DNA from: Pseudomonadota bacterium
GTDB taxonomy: Bacteria > Pseudomonadota > Gammaproteobacteria > Burkholderiales > Thiobacillaceae
Direction: 5' to 3'
NCBI GenBank assembly: GCA_021847835.1
Contig: JAJZPR010000008.1
Location: 5,660 to 69,659 of the forward strand
Length of the DNA: 64,000 bases
Both the position numbers and the translations under genes were made by a program. Under the pieces are notes generated by a model. The model did no database searches. It was given only the letters and a program-made list of their open reading frames with translations, and was not told the origin of the DNA. Positions 9,723-17,544 of this stretch are shown piece after piece (within the stretch, counting starts at the first letter, position 1; each line of letters opens with the position of its first letter).

Positions 9723-10925
9723 CTATTCCGTTCTCAAGGATTCAACGGGATCGAGCCGCGCCGCCGTCCACGCCGGCGCGACACCGGCGCCCAGGCCGAT
9801 CAGCATGGAGGCGACCAGCGCGCCGCTCACATAGGCCCAGGGCACCTGCACCGGCAACGCGGGCAGCAGGGCTTGCAGCAGCCAGGCGATGGCGCCGCCG
9901 ACGGACAAGCCGATGATGCCGCCCAGCAGCGAAAGCCCGGCCGACTCGATGAGGAAGAGGCCGCGGATGCCGGCGCGCGTGGCGCCCAGCGCCTTCAGCA
10001 AGCCGATTTCCGCCACGCGCTCGTGCACCGAGATGTGCATCAGGGTGATGATGCCGACCGCGCCCACCAGCAGCGAAATGCCGCCCAGCGCGGCAACGGC
10101 GAAGGTGAGCACGTCCAGCACGGTGGACAGCGTGGACAGCATCTGCTGCTGCGGGGTGACGGTGAAATCCTCGCGACCGTGGCGCGCAAGCAGGATGCGT
10201 TTGATGCTTGCCACCACGCTCTCCACCGGCGTGCCGGGACGGTACACCACATGCGCTTCCATCACGCCTTCGCGGTTGAACAATTCCAGTGCGCGCGCGG
10301 TGGGAATGTACACGGTGTCGTCGAGGTCGAGGCCGAGCACCTGGCCCTTGGACGCCATCACCCCGATGACGCGAAAGCGCATGCCGCCGACCTGGATCAC
10401 GCTGCCCAGCGGATTCTGGTTGCCGAACAGTTCCTGGCGCGCTTTCGAACCCAGCACGGCGAATGCGCGCGCGGCATCGGGACTGTCCGGCGGCAGGAAA
10501 CTGCCGATCGCCACCTGCATGCCAAAGGCGCGCGAGAAATCCGGGCCTTCGCCGTAGACCATGACGCGGCGGCTCTTGTTGCCGGCGCGGATTTCCGCGT
10601 TGCCGGCGACGCCGCCGTTGACGAAGCGCGCCGAGGGAACGTTCCTGAGCGCCTCCACGTCGTCGAGCGTGAGCGGCCGCGTGGTGCCGATGGAGCCGAC
10701 CGACACGCCGTGGGTTCGCGTCTTGCCCGGCGTGACGTTGACGATGTGGGTGCCGAACTGGGTGAACTCGGCCAGCACGAACTGGTGGATGCCTTCGCCG
10801 ATGGCAGTGAGCAGGATGACGGCGGCGATGCCCACGGCGATGCCGCCCGCCGACAGCGTGGTGCGCAGCTTGTGCGCGGTGAGCGCGCGCCAGGAAAAGC
10901 GAAAGCTGTCGGCGAGTTTCATCAA
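9723..10925 (-). CDS. ABC transporter permease, MacB/FtsX family (second permease)
   Basis: This 400-residue inner-membrane protein has the MacB/FtsX layout: one N-terminal helix (about residues 20-43, LRTTLSAGGIAVGIAAVILL), a periplasmic MacB-type domain of about 200 residues, and three C-terminal helices beginning near 275. The ending DPVESLRTE is typical. It has the same length and architecture as the neighbouring permease at 11075-12277 but differs clearly in sequence. Together with the single ATPase and the adaptor it probably forms a MacA/MacB-like exporter; the substrate is unknown. Inverted-repeat elements flank it on both sides. Confidence 0.88.
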   Translation of the reverse strand: MMKLADSFRFSWRALTAHKLRTTLSAGGIAVGIAAVILLTAIGEGIHQFVLAEFTQFGTHIVNVTPGKTRTHGVSVGSIGTTRPLTLDDVEALRNVPSARFVNGGVAGNAEIRAGNKSRRVMVYGEGPDFSRAFGMQVAIGSFLPPDSPDAARAFAVLGSKARQELFGNQNPLGSVIQVGGMRFRVIGVMASKGQVLGLDLDDTVYIPTARALELFNREGVMEAHVVYRPGTPVESVVASIKRILLARHGREDFTVTPQQQMLSTLSTVLDVLTFAVAALGGISLLVGAVGIITLMHISVHERVAEIGLLKALGATRAGIRGLFLIESAGLSLLGGIIGLSVGGAIAWLLQALLPALPVQVPWAYVSGALVASMLIGLGAGVAPAWTAARLDPVESLRTE

Positions 10926-10933
10926 AACCTTTC

Positions 10934-11062
10934 AACGCAGAGACGCAGAGAAACCCCAAAAGCATTTACAGGGAGGGATGGGAGGATAAGGGAGGAAACA
11001 AGGTATTTCTCCCTTACCTCTCTGTTGTTGAGTTTTTCTCTGCGTCTTTGCGTCTCTGCGTT
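10934..11062. repeat. Nested inverted repeat with ACGCAGAG words
   Basis: The left arm at 10934-10953 is AACGCAGAGACGCAGAGAAA. The right arm at 11035-11062 is its complement with one extra 8-bp unit (AAGACGCA). Inside lies a second symmetry between GATAAGGGAGG (about 10984-10994) and CTCCCTTACC (about 11009-11018). The whole gap between the two permease genes is taken up by this element. The inner and outer arms together could form a long hairpin in the transcript. Confidence 0.8.
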
Positions 11063-11074
11063 CATTTTTTTATT

Positions 11075-12277
11075 TCATCTGCGTGATAGCGCCAGCACGG
11101 GATTGAGTTTGGCCGCGCGGCTGGCAGGCAAGAGGCTCGCCACGATGCCGGTGAGGAAGGCGGTGGCGATGGCGGCGAGGCTGGCCCAGGCCGGCGGATA
11201 GGCGGGCAGTTGCGGATAGGCCAAGCGCAGGCCCAGGCTGCCGAGGTAGCCCAGGGCGATGCCCACGGCCGCGCCGGCCAGCGCGAGCCACAGGGTCTCC
11301 ATCAAGAACAGCCGCTTGATGTCGCGCCTGGTCGCGCCCAGCGCTTTCAACAGGCCGATCTCGGCGGTGCGCTGGGTCACCGCCACCAGCATCACGTTCA
11401 TCACCAGGATGCCGGCCACGGCCAGGCTGATCGCGGCGATGCCGGAAACGGCGAAAGTCAGCGCGCGGAAGATGCGGTCGAAAGTGGACAGCACGGCGTC
11501 CTGGGTGATGACGGTGACGTCCTCCTCGCCGTCGTGGCGCAGGGTGAGGGTTTTGCGGATCGCCGCCTTGGCGGGTTCGATGGAAGCGCGGCTGTGCGCC
11601 TCCACCAGGATGCGGAACAGCGACCGGGTGTTGAACAGCGACTGCGCATGGTCGATCGGAATCAGCGCGATTTCGTCGGTGTTGAAGCCCATGCTCTCGC
11701 CCTGCGGGGCGATGACGCCGGCCACGCGGAAGCGCCTGTCGCCCAGGCGGATGCGCTGGCCCATGGCATCGCCTGCCGGGAACAATTCCTTTGCCAGCGT
11801 CGCGCCCAGCACGATTTCCGCCGGGTTGGAGCCCTTGCCCGCGTTGAAGGCGCCCTGGGCGAGGCTCATGTGGCGGATGGGAATGAGGTCGGCGGTGCTG
11901 CCCAGCACGTTGATTTCGCGCAGGCGACCGCCGGCGCTGATTTCGGTCGCGCCGACATTGAGCGGCGCATAGCGCTTGACGCCGCGCAGCGCGGCCAGGC
12001 TGGCGGCGTCCTCGATGGTGAGGTCGCGCGGCGTCTGGCCCACCAGCGCGCCGGGAAAACCGCCCGAGGTCTCGGCGCGGCCGGGCAATATGATGATGAG
12101 ATTGGTGCCGAGCGAGGCGAACTGGCTGACCACGAAACGCCGCGCGCCGTCGCCCAGCGCGGTCAGCACCACTACCGCCGCCACCCCCAGCGCCATCGCC
12201 AGCAGGATGAGAAAGGCGCGCAGCCGGTAGCTGAGCACGGTGCGGAAGGAGAGGGCGAGGGCGTCGGGGAGATTCAA
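11075..12277 (-). CDS. ABC transporter permease, MacB/FtsX family (first permease)
   Basis: The protein has about 400 residues: one N-terminal helix (about 20-43), a MacB-type periplasmic domain and three C-terminal helices, ending AAKLNPVLALSRR. I favour the TTG start at 12277, beginning LNLPDALALSFRTVLSYRLR, because it matches the other permease in length and N-terminal layout. An ATG at 12364 would add 29 residues encoded entirely by the inverted-repeat element. The start codon itself lies within the edge of that element, so the true initiation site is uncertain. It is the partner of the ATPase immediately upstream. Confidence 0.85.
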   Translation of the reverse strand: MNLPDALALSFRTVLSYRLRAFLILLAMALGVAAVVVLTALGDGARRFVVSQFASLGTNLIIILPGRAETSGGFPGALVGQTPRDLTIEDAASLAALRGVKRYAPLNVGATEISAGGRLREINVLGSTADLIPIRHMSLAQGAFNAGKGSNPAEIVLGATLAKELFPAGDAMGQRIRLGDRRFRVAGVIAPQGESMGFNTDEIALIPIDHAQSLFNTRSLFRILVEAHSRASIEPAKAAIRKTLTLRHDGEEDVTVITQDAVLSTFDRIFRALTFAVSGIAAISLAVAGILVMNVMLVAVTQRTAEIGLLKALGATRRDIKRLFLMETLWLALAGAAVGIALGYLGSLGLRLAYPQLPAYPPAWASLAAIATAFLTGIVASLLPASRAAKLNPVLALSRR

Positions 12278-12364
12278 GTTGCAAGTCCCAGGTTGCAAGA
12301 TGCAAGTTTCAAGTGTTTGAAGGCGCGTAGCGCCGCTCTTGTGACTTGGGACTTGTATCTTCAA
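12275..12364. repeat. Inverted repeat with GCAAGT words, overlapping gene ends
   Basis: Words of the type GCAAGT/ACTTGC recur at short intervals. TTGCAAGTCCCAGGT near 12279 is mirrored by ACTTGGGACTTGT near 12343-12355. A GC palindrome, GGCGCGTAGCGCC, sits near the centre. The element overlaps the last codons and stop of the ATPase gene (ends 12309) and the probable start of the first permease. It therefore touches coding sequence on both sides. Confidence 0.7.
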
Positions 12365-13019
12365 CGATCTCCCCGTCGCGCATCTGGATGCGCCGGTGCG
12401 CGCGGCCGCCCAGTTCGCGGTCGTGGGTGACGACGATGACGGTGGTGCCTTCGTGGTGCAGTTTTTCCAGCAGGGCCACGACTTCGGCGCCGGTCTTGTG
12501 GTCGAGGTTGCCGGTGGGTTCGTCCGCCAGCAGCACGGCCGGACTGAGGATGGTGGCGCGCGCGATGGCGACGCGCTGGCGCTGGCCGCCGGAAAGTTCC
12601 GCCGGGCGGTGATGGGCGCGGTCGCCGAGATCGGTCTGCTCCAGCGCGGCTTGCACGCGCACCTGCCGTTCCGCGGGCGGCAGGCCTTCGAGGATCAGCG
12701 GCAGTTCGATGTTTTCGGCGGCGGTCAGGCGCGGCACCAGATGAAAGGCCTGGAAGATGAAGCCGATGCGCTCGCGCCTGACCTTGGCCTGTTCTGCTTC
12801 GGTGAGCGCGGTGACGTCGCGGGTTTCCAGGTGATAGGCGCCGCTGCTGGGCTGGTCCAGCAGGCCGATGATGTTGAGCAGGGTGGATTTGCCCGAACCG
12901 GAGGGACCCATCACCGACACGTACTCGCCTGCGTTTATCGTCAGGTTGATATGGTTGAGCGCCCGCACTTCCTGATCTCCCATGATGAAGATGCGGGAGA
13001 TATCCGAAAGCGCGATCAT
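12309..13019 (-). CDS. ABC transporter ATPase, MacB family
   Basis: This 236-residue ATPase has Walker A GPSGSGKST near residue 40, signature LSGGQRQR, Walker [13 protein letters not shown] and the switch His in VVTHD. The sequence is of the MacB/LolD type that pairs with FtsX-fold permeases. Its ATG overlaps the stop of the adaptor gene (13016-13019). The final residues (about SQERRYAPSNT) are encoded within the inverted-repeat element, so the C-terminus may have been altered by that element. With two permeases downstream, the complex could be a heterodimer or form alternative assemblies. Confidence 0.92.
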   Translation of the reverse strand: MIALSDISRIFIMGDQEVRALNHINLTINAGEYVSVMGPSGSGKSTLLNIIGLLDQPSSGAYHLETRDVTALTEAEQAKVRRERIGFIFQAFHLVPRLTAAENIELPLILEGLPPAERQVRVQAALEQTDLGDRAHHRPAELSGGQRQRVAIARATILSPAVLLADEPTGNLDHKTGAEVVALLEKLHHEGTTVIVVTHDRELGGRAHRRIQMRDGEIVEDTSPKSQERRYAPSNT

Positions 13020-14053
13020 TCTTTTGCCTGCGCGAGCGCGCCTGCCTTGATGGCTTCGCTCTCGAAGCTCGACACCACGCGTTCGCCTTTCGACAGGCCT
13101 TTTGCAACCTCGGTGTAGGCCCAGTTGGCGAGGCCGGGGGTAAAGCTCTTCTCTTCAAGCCTGTTGCCACCCGGCGCCAGGACCAGCACCTTGTTGCCTT
13201 CGAGGACGGCCTGGGTGGGCAGGCGCAGCGCCTTGTCGCGCGCTTCCAGCACGATCTCCACGTCGGCGCTGTAGCCGGCCAGAAGATTCCTGGGCACTTC
13301 GCCGGGATTCGTGAAGGTGACTTCCACATCCACGGTGCGCGCCTGTTTCTCCATTTCAGTCACATAGGGCGCCACGCGCCGCACGCTGCCGGCAAAAGTC
13401 TTGCCGGGCAGGGCGTCCAGCGCGATTCTGGCCGGCATGCCGGGCCTGACCTTGGGCGCGTCGATCTCGTCCATGGGCGCGGTCACATAGAGGCAGCTGT
13501 CGTCGATCAGGTCCACCGCCGGCGGGGTGGGAATGCCGGGCGGCGAGGGGGTGGTGAACTCGCCGACCTCGCCGCTGAGCTGCGCCACGATGCCGTCGAA
13601 CGGCGCCACCAGCACCGTGCGTTCCAGCCCGGCGCGCGCCACGCTGATCTGGCTTTGCGCGCGTTTCACCTCGGCGCGCGCGGCATCGCAGGCGGCGGCC
13701 TGCGCGCGCGCCTGGGCCTGGGCGTCGTCCACCCTTTGCGAACTGACGAAGCCCTTGTCGGCCAGGGCCTGCATGCGCCCGGCCTCGATACGCGCATTCT
13801 TGGCGAGGATGCAGGCCTGGCGCTGCTGCTGTTCGGCGGTGGCGGCCTGGCGGCGGGCCAGTTCGGCCTGCGCGGTCAAGTCGCGGTTCCATAGCTCCAG
13901 CAGCTTCTGCCCGGCCTTCACGCGATCGCCTTCTTTCACCCACATCCGGCTGATCTGCCCGCCCGCCGGCAAAGCCAGCTTGGCGCGGCGGCAGGCTTCC
14001 ACCGTGCCGGCGCGGGTGTTGACCACGGTGGCTTCGACCAGGCCTTCGTCCAC
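13016..14053 (-). CDS. MacA-like periplasmic adaptor subunit (start uncertain)
   Basis: The protein is a membrane-fusion adaptor: a biotinyl-lipoyl half near the N-terminus, an alpha-helical hairpin (about residues 60-130, Ala/Gln/Arg-rich), a second lipoyl half with APFDGIVAQLSGEVGEF, and beta-barrel and proximal domains. The coordinates use the first standard start, a GTG at 14053. The open frame continues upstream to a TGA at 14180-14182 and encodes a perfect membrane anchor (IKIAVVAAILAAATAALWFI) with no ATG, GTG or TTG. The natural start may be the ATC pair at 14165-14170, preceded by GGAG, or there may be a small indel. It leads the exporter operon. Confidence 0.82.
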   Translation of the reverse strand: MDEGLVEATVVNTRAGTVEACRRAKLALPAGGQISRMWVKEGDRVKAGQKLLELWNRDLTAQAELARRQAATAEQQQRQACILAKNARIEAGRMQALADKGFVSSQRVDDAQAQARAQAAACDAARAEVKRAQSQISVARAGLERTVLVAPFDGIVAQLSGEVGEFTTPSPPGIPTPPAVDLIDDSCLYVTAPMDEIDAPKVRPGMPARIALDALPGKTFAGSVRRVAPYVTEMEKQARTVDVEVTFTNPGEVPRNLLAGYSADVEIVLEARDKALRLPTQAVLEGNKVLVLAPGGNRLEEKSFTPGLANWAYTEVAKGLSKGERVVSSFESEAIKAGALAQAKE

Positions 14054-14270
14054 GGCGGCCAGGCTGACCCCGATGGGCTGCGGGCGGGTGATGAACCAGA
14101 GGGCGGCCGTGGCCGCGGCCAGGATGGCCGCAACGACGGCGATTTTGATCAGGCTTGTGCGGGCGATGATGGGCTCCGGTCAAAAAATTTCACAGGAAGG
14201 AAGGGGAGGCTTTATTTCGATTTGCTCCCGTTCCTCTCTTCAAATGCACTGTTGATTGCAGTTCAAAGAG

Positions 14271-15068
14271 TCAGCTATTGTCGCCGTCCAGCAGGCCGCC
14301 GAAGCCGCCGAGAATGGAGCCTTCGCCCACCTGCTTGCCACCCGCCTGCGGTGCGGCGGCAAAGATGCGGTTGGCGAGGCGGGACAATGGCAGCGACTGC
14401 AGCCAGACCTTGCCCGGCCCGGTCAGCGTGGCGAAGAACAGGCCCTCGCCGCCGAGCAGCGCGGTCTTCAGCTTGCCCACGTACTGGATGTCGTAATTTA
14501 CCGTGGGCGAGAGCGCGGCGATGCAGCCGGTGTCCACGCGCAGGGTTTCGCCCGCGCCCAGTTCGCGCTCCATCAGCATGCCGCCGGCGTGCACGAAGGC
14601 GAGGCCGTCGCCCTCCAGCCTCTGCATGATGAAGCCCTCGCCGCCGAACAGGCCCACGCCCAGCTTCTGCTGGAAGGCGATGCCGAGTGAGACGCCCTTG
14701 GCCGCGCACAGGAAGGAGTCCTTCTGGCAGATGAGCGTGCCGCCGAGCTTGCTCAAATCCATGGGCAGGATGCGGCCGGGATAGGGCGCGGCGAAGGCCA
14801 CGCGGCGCTTGCCGCTGCCCTGGTTCTGGTACACCGTGGTGAACAGCGACTCGCCGGTCAACAGGCGCTTGCCCGCGCCCATCAGTTTGCCGAAGAAGCC
14901 GCCCTGCTGGGCCGAGCCGTCGCCGAAGATGGTGTCCATGTCGATGTCGGGGTCCATGTACATCATGGCGCCGGCCTCGCCGATGGCGGCCTCGCCCGGA
15001 TCCAGCTCGATCTCCACGTACTGCATGTCCTCGCCGAAAATTTCGTAATCCACTACATCCATTGCCAT
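14271..15068 (-). CDS. AIM24 / TIGR00266 family protein
   Basis: The 265-residue protein belongs to the TIGR00266 (AIM24-like) family, shown by the acidic N-terminus ([20 protein letters not shown]), the repeated Gly-rich turns [14 protein letters not shown] and [14 protein letters not shown], and the ending [12 protein letters not shown]. Members form a beta-sandwich fold; the bacterial role is unknown. I chose the ATG at 15068 because AGGAAAAAA lies a few bases upstream and the family starts there. It is transcribed toward the adaptor gene, about 90 bp away, and could share that transcript. Confidence 0.85.
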   Translation of the reverse strand: MAMDVVDYEIFGEDMQYVEIELDPGEAAIGEAGAMMYMDPDIDMDTIFGDGSAQQGGFFGKLMGAGKRLLTGESLFTTVYQNQGSGKRRVAFAAPYPGRILPMDLSKLGGTLICQKDSFLCAAKGVSLGIAFQQKLGVGLFGGEGFIMQRLEGDGLAFVHAGGMLMERELGAGETLRVDTGCIAALSPTVNYDIQYVGKLKTALLGGEGLFFATLTGPGKVWLQSLPLSRLANRIFAAAPQAGGKQVGEGSILGGFGGLLDGDNS

Positions 15069-15124
15069 GATTTTTTCCTGATTGAATGAACAAACACGCG
15101 TGGGAAGAATTGTAGCTTGAAGGC

Positions 15125-15772
15125 TCAGCCCGTTTTGGGCCGCAGGCGCAGAATTTCGCGATAGCCGCCCTCGACCATGCGGCGGGCTTCCTCCAATGGC
15201 GCGCCGGATTGCGTATCCCAGGCCTGCAGCAGTTCCGCCCAGTGCGCGCGGCGGTTTTCCAGGGAGCGCGGAATGGCCTGCCCCTGTCTTTTCAGCGCCG
15301 CCTGGCTGCTGACGAGGTATGCCCTGGCGGCCTCCAACTGCACGGGCAGGGGCAGGGCAAGGTCGAAAGTCAGCTGGATTTCGCTTGCCGATGTTGCGGG
15401 GCGGCTGAAGCGCAAACCCGGCGCCGGCCGCCAGTTGATGGGGGCCTCCAGTTTCCAGGCAGCCAGGGCGGGATCCTGCGGAAACTGGTAGAAGCCCCAT
15501 TTCGCGCCCATCCAGCACTCGATCAATTGCTTGTCTTCCTCATCCGTGACACAGGCTGCACCGGTGCCGAGACTGGGGTCCCAGGCCGGCCGAACGGCAC
15601 GCGGGTCGTTCTTCCAGCGCTGGAAGTCGCGGCTGGGCGGCGCGCCGTAGTCCGCCTCCAGCGACCGCCAGGCCGTGATGAATTCACGGTAATCGGTCTG
15701 GTAGGCCGGATTGCGGCGCAGGAACTCCCATGCCCACTGGCCGATGTCGAGGTGTGCAAGACGTGAATCCAT
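15125..15772 (-). CDS. Hypothetical protein with transcriptional-regulator-like N-terminal domain
   Basis: The 215-residue protein begins with a segment containing [20 protein letters not shown] (about residues 12-31). This pattern is typical of the N-terminal domain of regulator-like proteins found on integrative elements (PF20109/DUF6499 type, from recall). The rest has no motif I recognise; relatives often carry a DUF2285 C-terminus, which I cannot confirm here. The ATG at 15772 is preferred over an upstream one at 15880 because the motif follows directly and the upstream codons overlap queD. No integrase or conjugation gene is nearby. The gene is divergent from queD. Confidence 0.6.
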   Translation of the reverse strand: MDSRLAHLDIGQWAWEFLRRNPAYQTDYREFITAWRSLEADYGAPPSRDFQRWKNDPRAVRPAWDPSLGTGAACVTDEEDKQLIECWMGAKWGFYQFPQDPALAAWKLEAPINWRPAPGLRFSRPATSASEIQLTFDLALPLPVQLEAARAYLVSSQAALKRQGQAIPRSLENRRAHWAELLQAWDTQSGAPLEEARRMVEGGYREILRLRPKTG

Positions 15773-15866
15773 TATCCGATTGAGGTTAACATAGCGTACG
15801 CAAGAGCCGCGCCAGGCACACCATCGGGCGCCTGGAACGCATGGACAAACTGTTCGGAAAAGACGG

Positions 15867-16223
15867 ATGGAAATCTTCAACCTCTACCACATCGAAGCGG
15901 CGCGCCGCCTGCCCGGGCTGCCTCAGTCGCACCCCTGCTCGCGCGTGCACGGGCATTCCTTCGGCATTGAAATCCATGTCAGCGGCCCGGTCGATCCCGA
16001 CACCGGCTGGGTCGTCGACTTCGCCGAGCTGGATGCCGCTTTCGCGCCCCTCAGGGAACAGCTCGACCATCGCTATCTGAACGACATCCCCGGCCTGGAA
16101 AACCCCACCAGCGAGCGGCTGGCGCAATGGCTGTGGCAGAGGCTGAAAGCGGCATTGCCGGGCTTGTGCAGGATCGTGGTGCAGGAAACCCGGCAGTCGG
16201 GTTGTGTCTACAGCGGGGACTGA
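15867..16223 (+). CDS. queD: 6-carboxytetrahydropterin synthase QueD
   Basis: The 118-residue enzyme converts dihydroneopterin triphosphate to 6-carboxytetrahydropterin in queuosine (preQ0) synthesis. It carries the catalytic Cys and two zinc His in HPCSRVHGHSFG (about residues 22-33), and the segments DTGWVVDFAEL and LDHRYLNDIPGLENPTSE match Escherichia coli QueD closely. The position that is the first zinc His in E. coli (EAAHRLP) is Arg here (EAARRLP). Residue His8 lies nearby. It is 18 bp from the MFS gene downstream. queF lies at 48261 in the same window. Confidence 0.92.
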   Translation: MEIFNLYHIEAARRLPGLPQSHPCSRVHGHSFGIEIHVSGPVDPDTGWVVDFAELDAAFAPLREQLDHRYLNDIPGLENPTSERLAQWLWQRLKAALPGLCRIVVQETRQSGCVYSGD

Positions 16224-16241
16224 ACGGACGCCAACCCCGAC

Positions 16242-17531
16242 ATGCAGCGCTTTCCGCCCGTTCCGCTCGCCTGGCTGACCTGGGGCCTGCTCGCGAGCCT
16301 GTATTTCGTCGGCTTCTTCCAGCGCGTCGCCCCGGCGGTGATGGTCGACGAACTGATGCGCGACTTCGGCATCGCCGCCACGCTGCTCGGCAATCTCTCC
16401 GCCATCTACTTCTATGCCTACGCCGCGATGCAGATCCCCAGCGGCCTGCTCGCCGATGCCGTGGGGCCGCGCAGGGTGGCCACGATCGCGGCCGTTGCCG
16501 CCGCCCTCGGCATCGCCCTGTTCGCCCTGGCCGACAGCCTGTGGCTGGCCAGCCTCGGCCGCGGGCTGATCGGCGCCTCGGTCGCCGTTGCCTTCGTCGC
16601 CTGCATGAAACTCGCCGGCCACTGGTTTCCTGCCAACCGCTTTGCCACGGTGACCGGCGTGGCGCTGCTGATCGGCAATCTCGGCGGCGTGCTGGCCGGG
16701 GTGCCGCTGTCCGAGGCGGTGGCCGGCATCGGCTGGCGCATGGCCATGCTGATCAGCGCGGGCGTCACGCTGCTGCTCGCCGGCGCAGTGTGGCTGTGGG
16801 TGCGCGACGATCCGGGCGAGCGCGGCTACGCCAGCCACGCCCATCCCGAGGCGCTCAACAACGGCGGCATGGGGCCATGGCGCAGCCTGAAACGGGTGGT
16901 CTCGGAGCGCGACACCTGGGCGCTGTTCTTCGCCGGCGGCCTCATCGCCGCGCCGGTGCTGACTTTTGCCGGCCTGTGGGGGGTGCCCTATCTGGTCCAG
17001 GTCCACGGCCTGGAACGCAGCCATGCCGCGGTTTTCACCACCACCATGCTGCTCGGCTTCGCCGTCGGCGGGCCCCTGCTGGGCGCCCTGTCAGACCGCA
17101 TGGGGCGGCGCAAGCCGCCTTACCTCGGCGCGGCGCTTGCCCACGCCCTGGGCTGGATCGTGTTCCTGCTCGTCCCCGACCTGCCGGCCGCCGCGCGTTA
17201 CCTGCTGTTCGCCGTCATCGGCTTCGCGGCCGGCGGGCTCATCATCGGCTTCGCCTTCTCGCGCGAGGTCAACCATCCGGGCGCCGCCGGCGCCGTCGGC
17301 GGCGTGGTCAACATGGCCGTGCTGGGCTTTGCCGCCATCCAGCAAAGCGGCATGGGCTGGATACTCGACCGCAACTGGAAGGGCGCCATGATCGAAGGCG
17401 CCCGCGTCTACGACGCCGCCGCCTATCACGCCGCATTCACCTGGCTGGCGGTCAGCGCGCTGGGCGCCGTGGCGAGCGTGGCGCTGACGCGCGAGACGCA
17501 TTGCCGGCTGCGCTTCGACTCGAAGGCTTGA
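16242..17531 (+). CDS. MFS transporter
   Basis: This 429-residue inner-membrane protein has about twelve hydrophobic helices. The loop between helices 2 and 3 has the MFS motif A-like sequence GLLADAVGPRRV, and the second half repeats it as GALSDRMGRRKPP. The N-terminus (SLYFVGFFQRVAPAVMVDEL) resembles proton-linked organic-anion or sugar-phosphate carriers, but no substrate can be read from the sequence. It follows queD closely and may be co-transcribed. It converges with the EamA gene, with only 13 bp between the stop codons. Confidence 0.88.
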   Translation: MQRFPPVPLAWLTWGLLASLYFVGFFQRVAPAVMVDELMRDFGIAATLLGNLSAIYFYAYAAMQIPSGLLADAVGPRRVATIAAVAAALGIALFALADSLWLASLGRGLIGASVAVAFVACMKLAGHWFPANRFATVTGVALLIGNLGGVLAGVPLSEAVAGIGWRMAMLISAGVTLLLAGAVWLWVRDDPGERGYASHAHPEALNNGGMGPWRSLKRVVSERDTWALFFAGGLIAAPVLTFAGLWGVPYLVQVHGLERSHAAVFTTTMLLGFAVGGPLLGALSDRMGRRKPPYLGAALAHALGWIVFLLVPDLPAAARYLLFAVIGFAAGGLIIGFAFSREVNHPGAAGAVGGVVNMAVLGFAAIQQSGMGWILDRNWKGAMIEGARVYDAAAYHAAFTWLAVSALGAVASVALTRETHCRLRFDSKA

Positions 17532-17544
17532 CAGGCATCATCGG

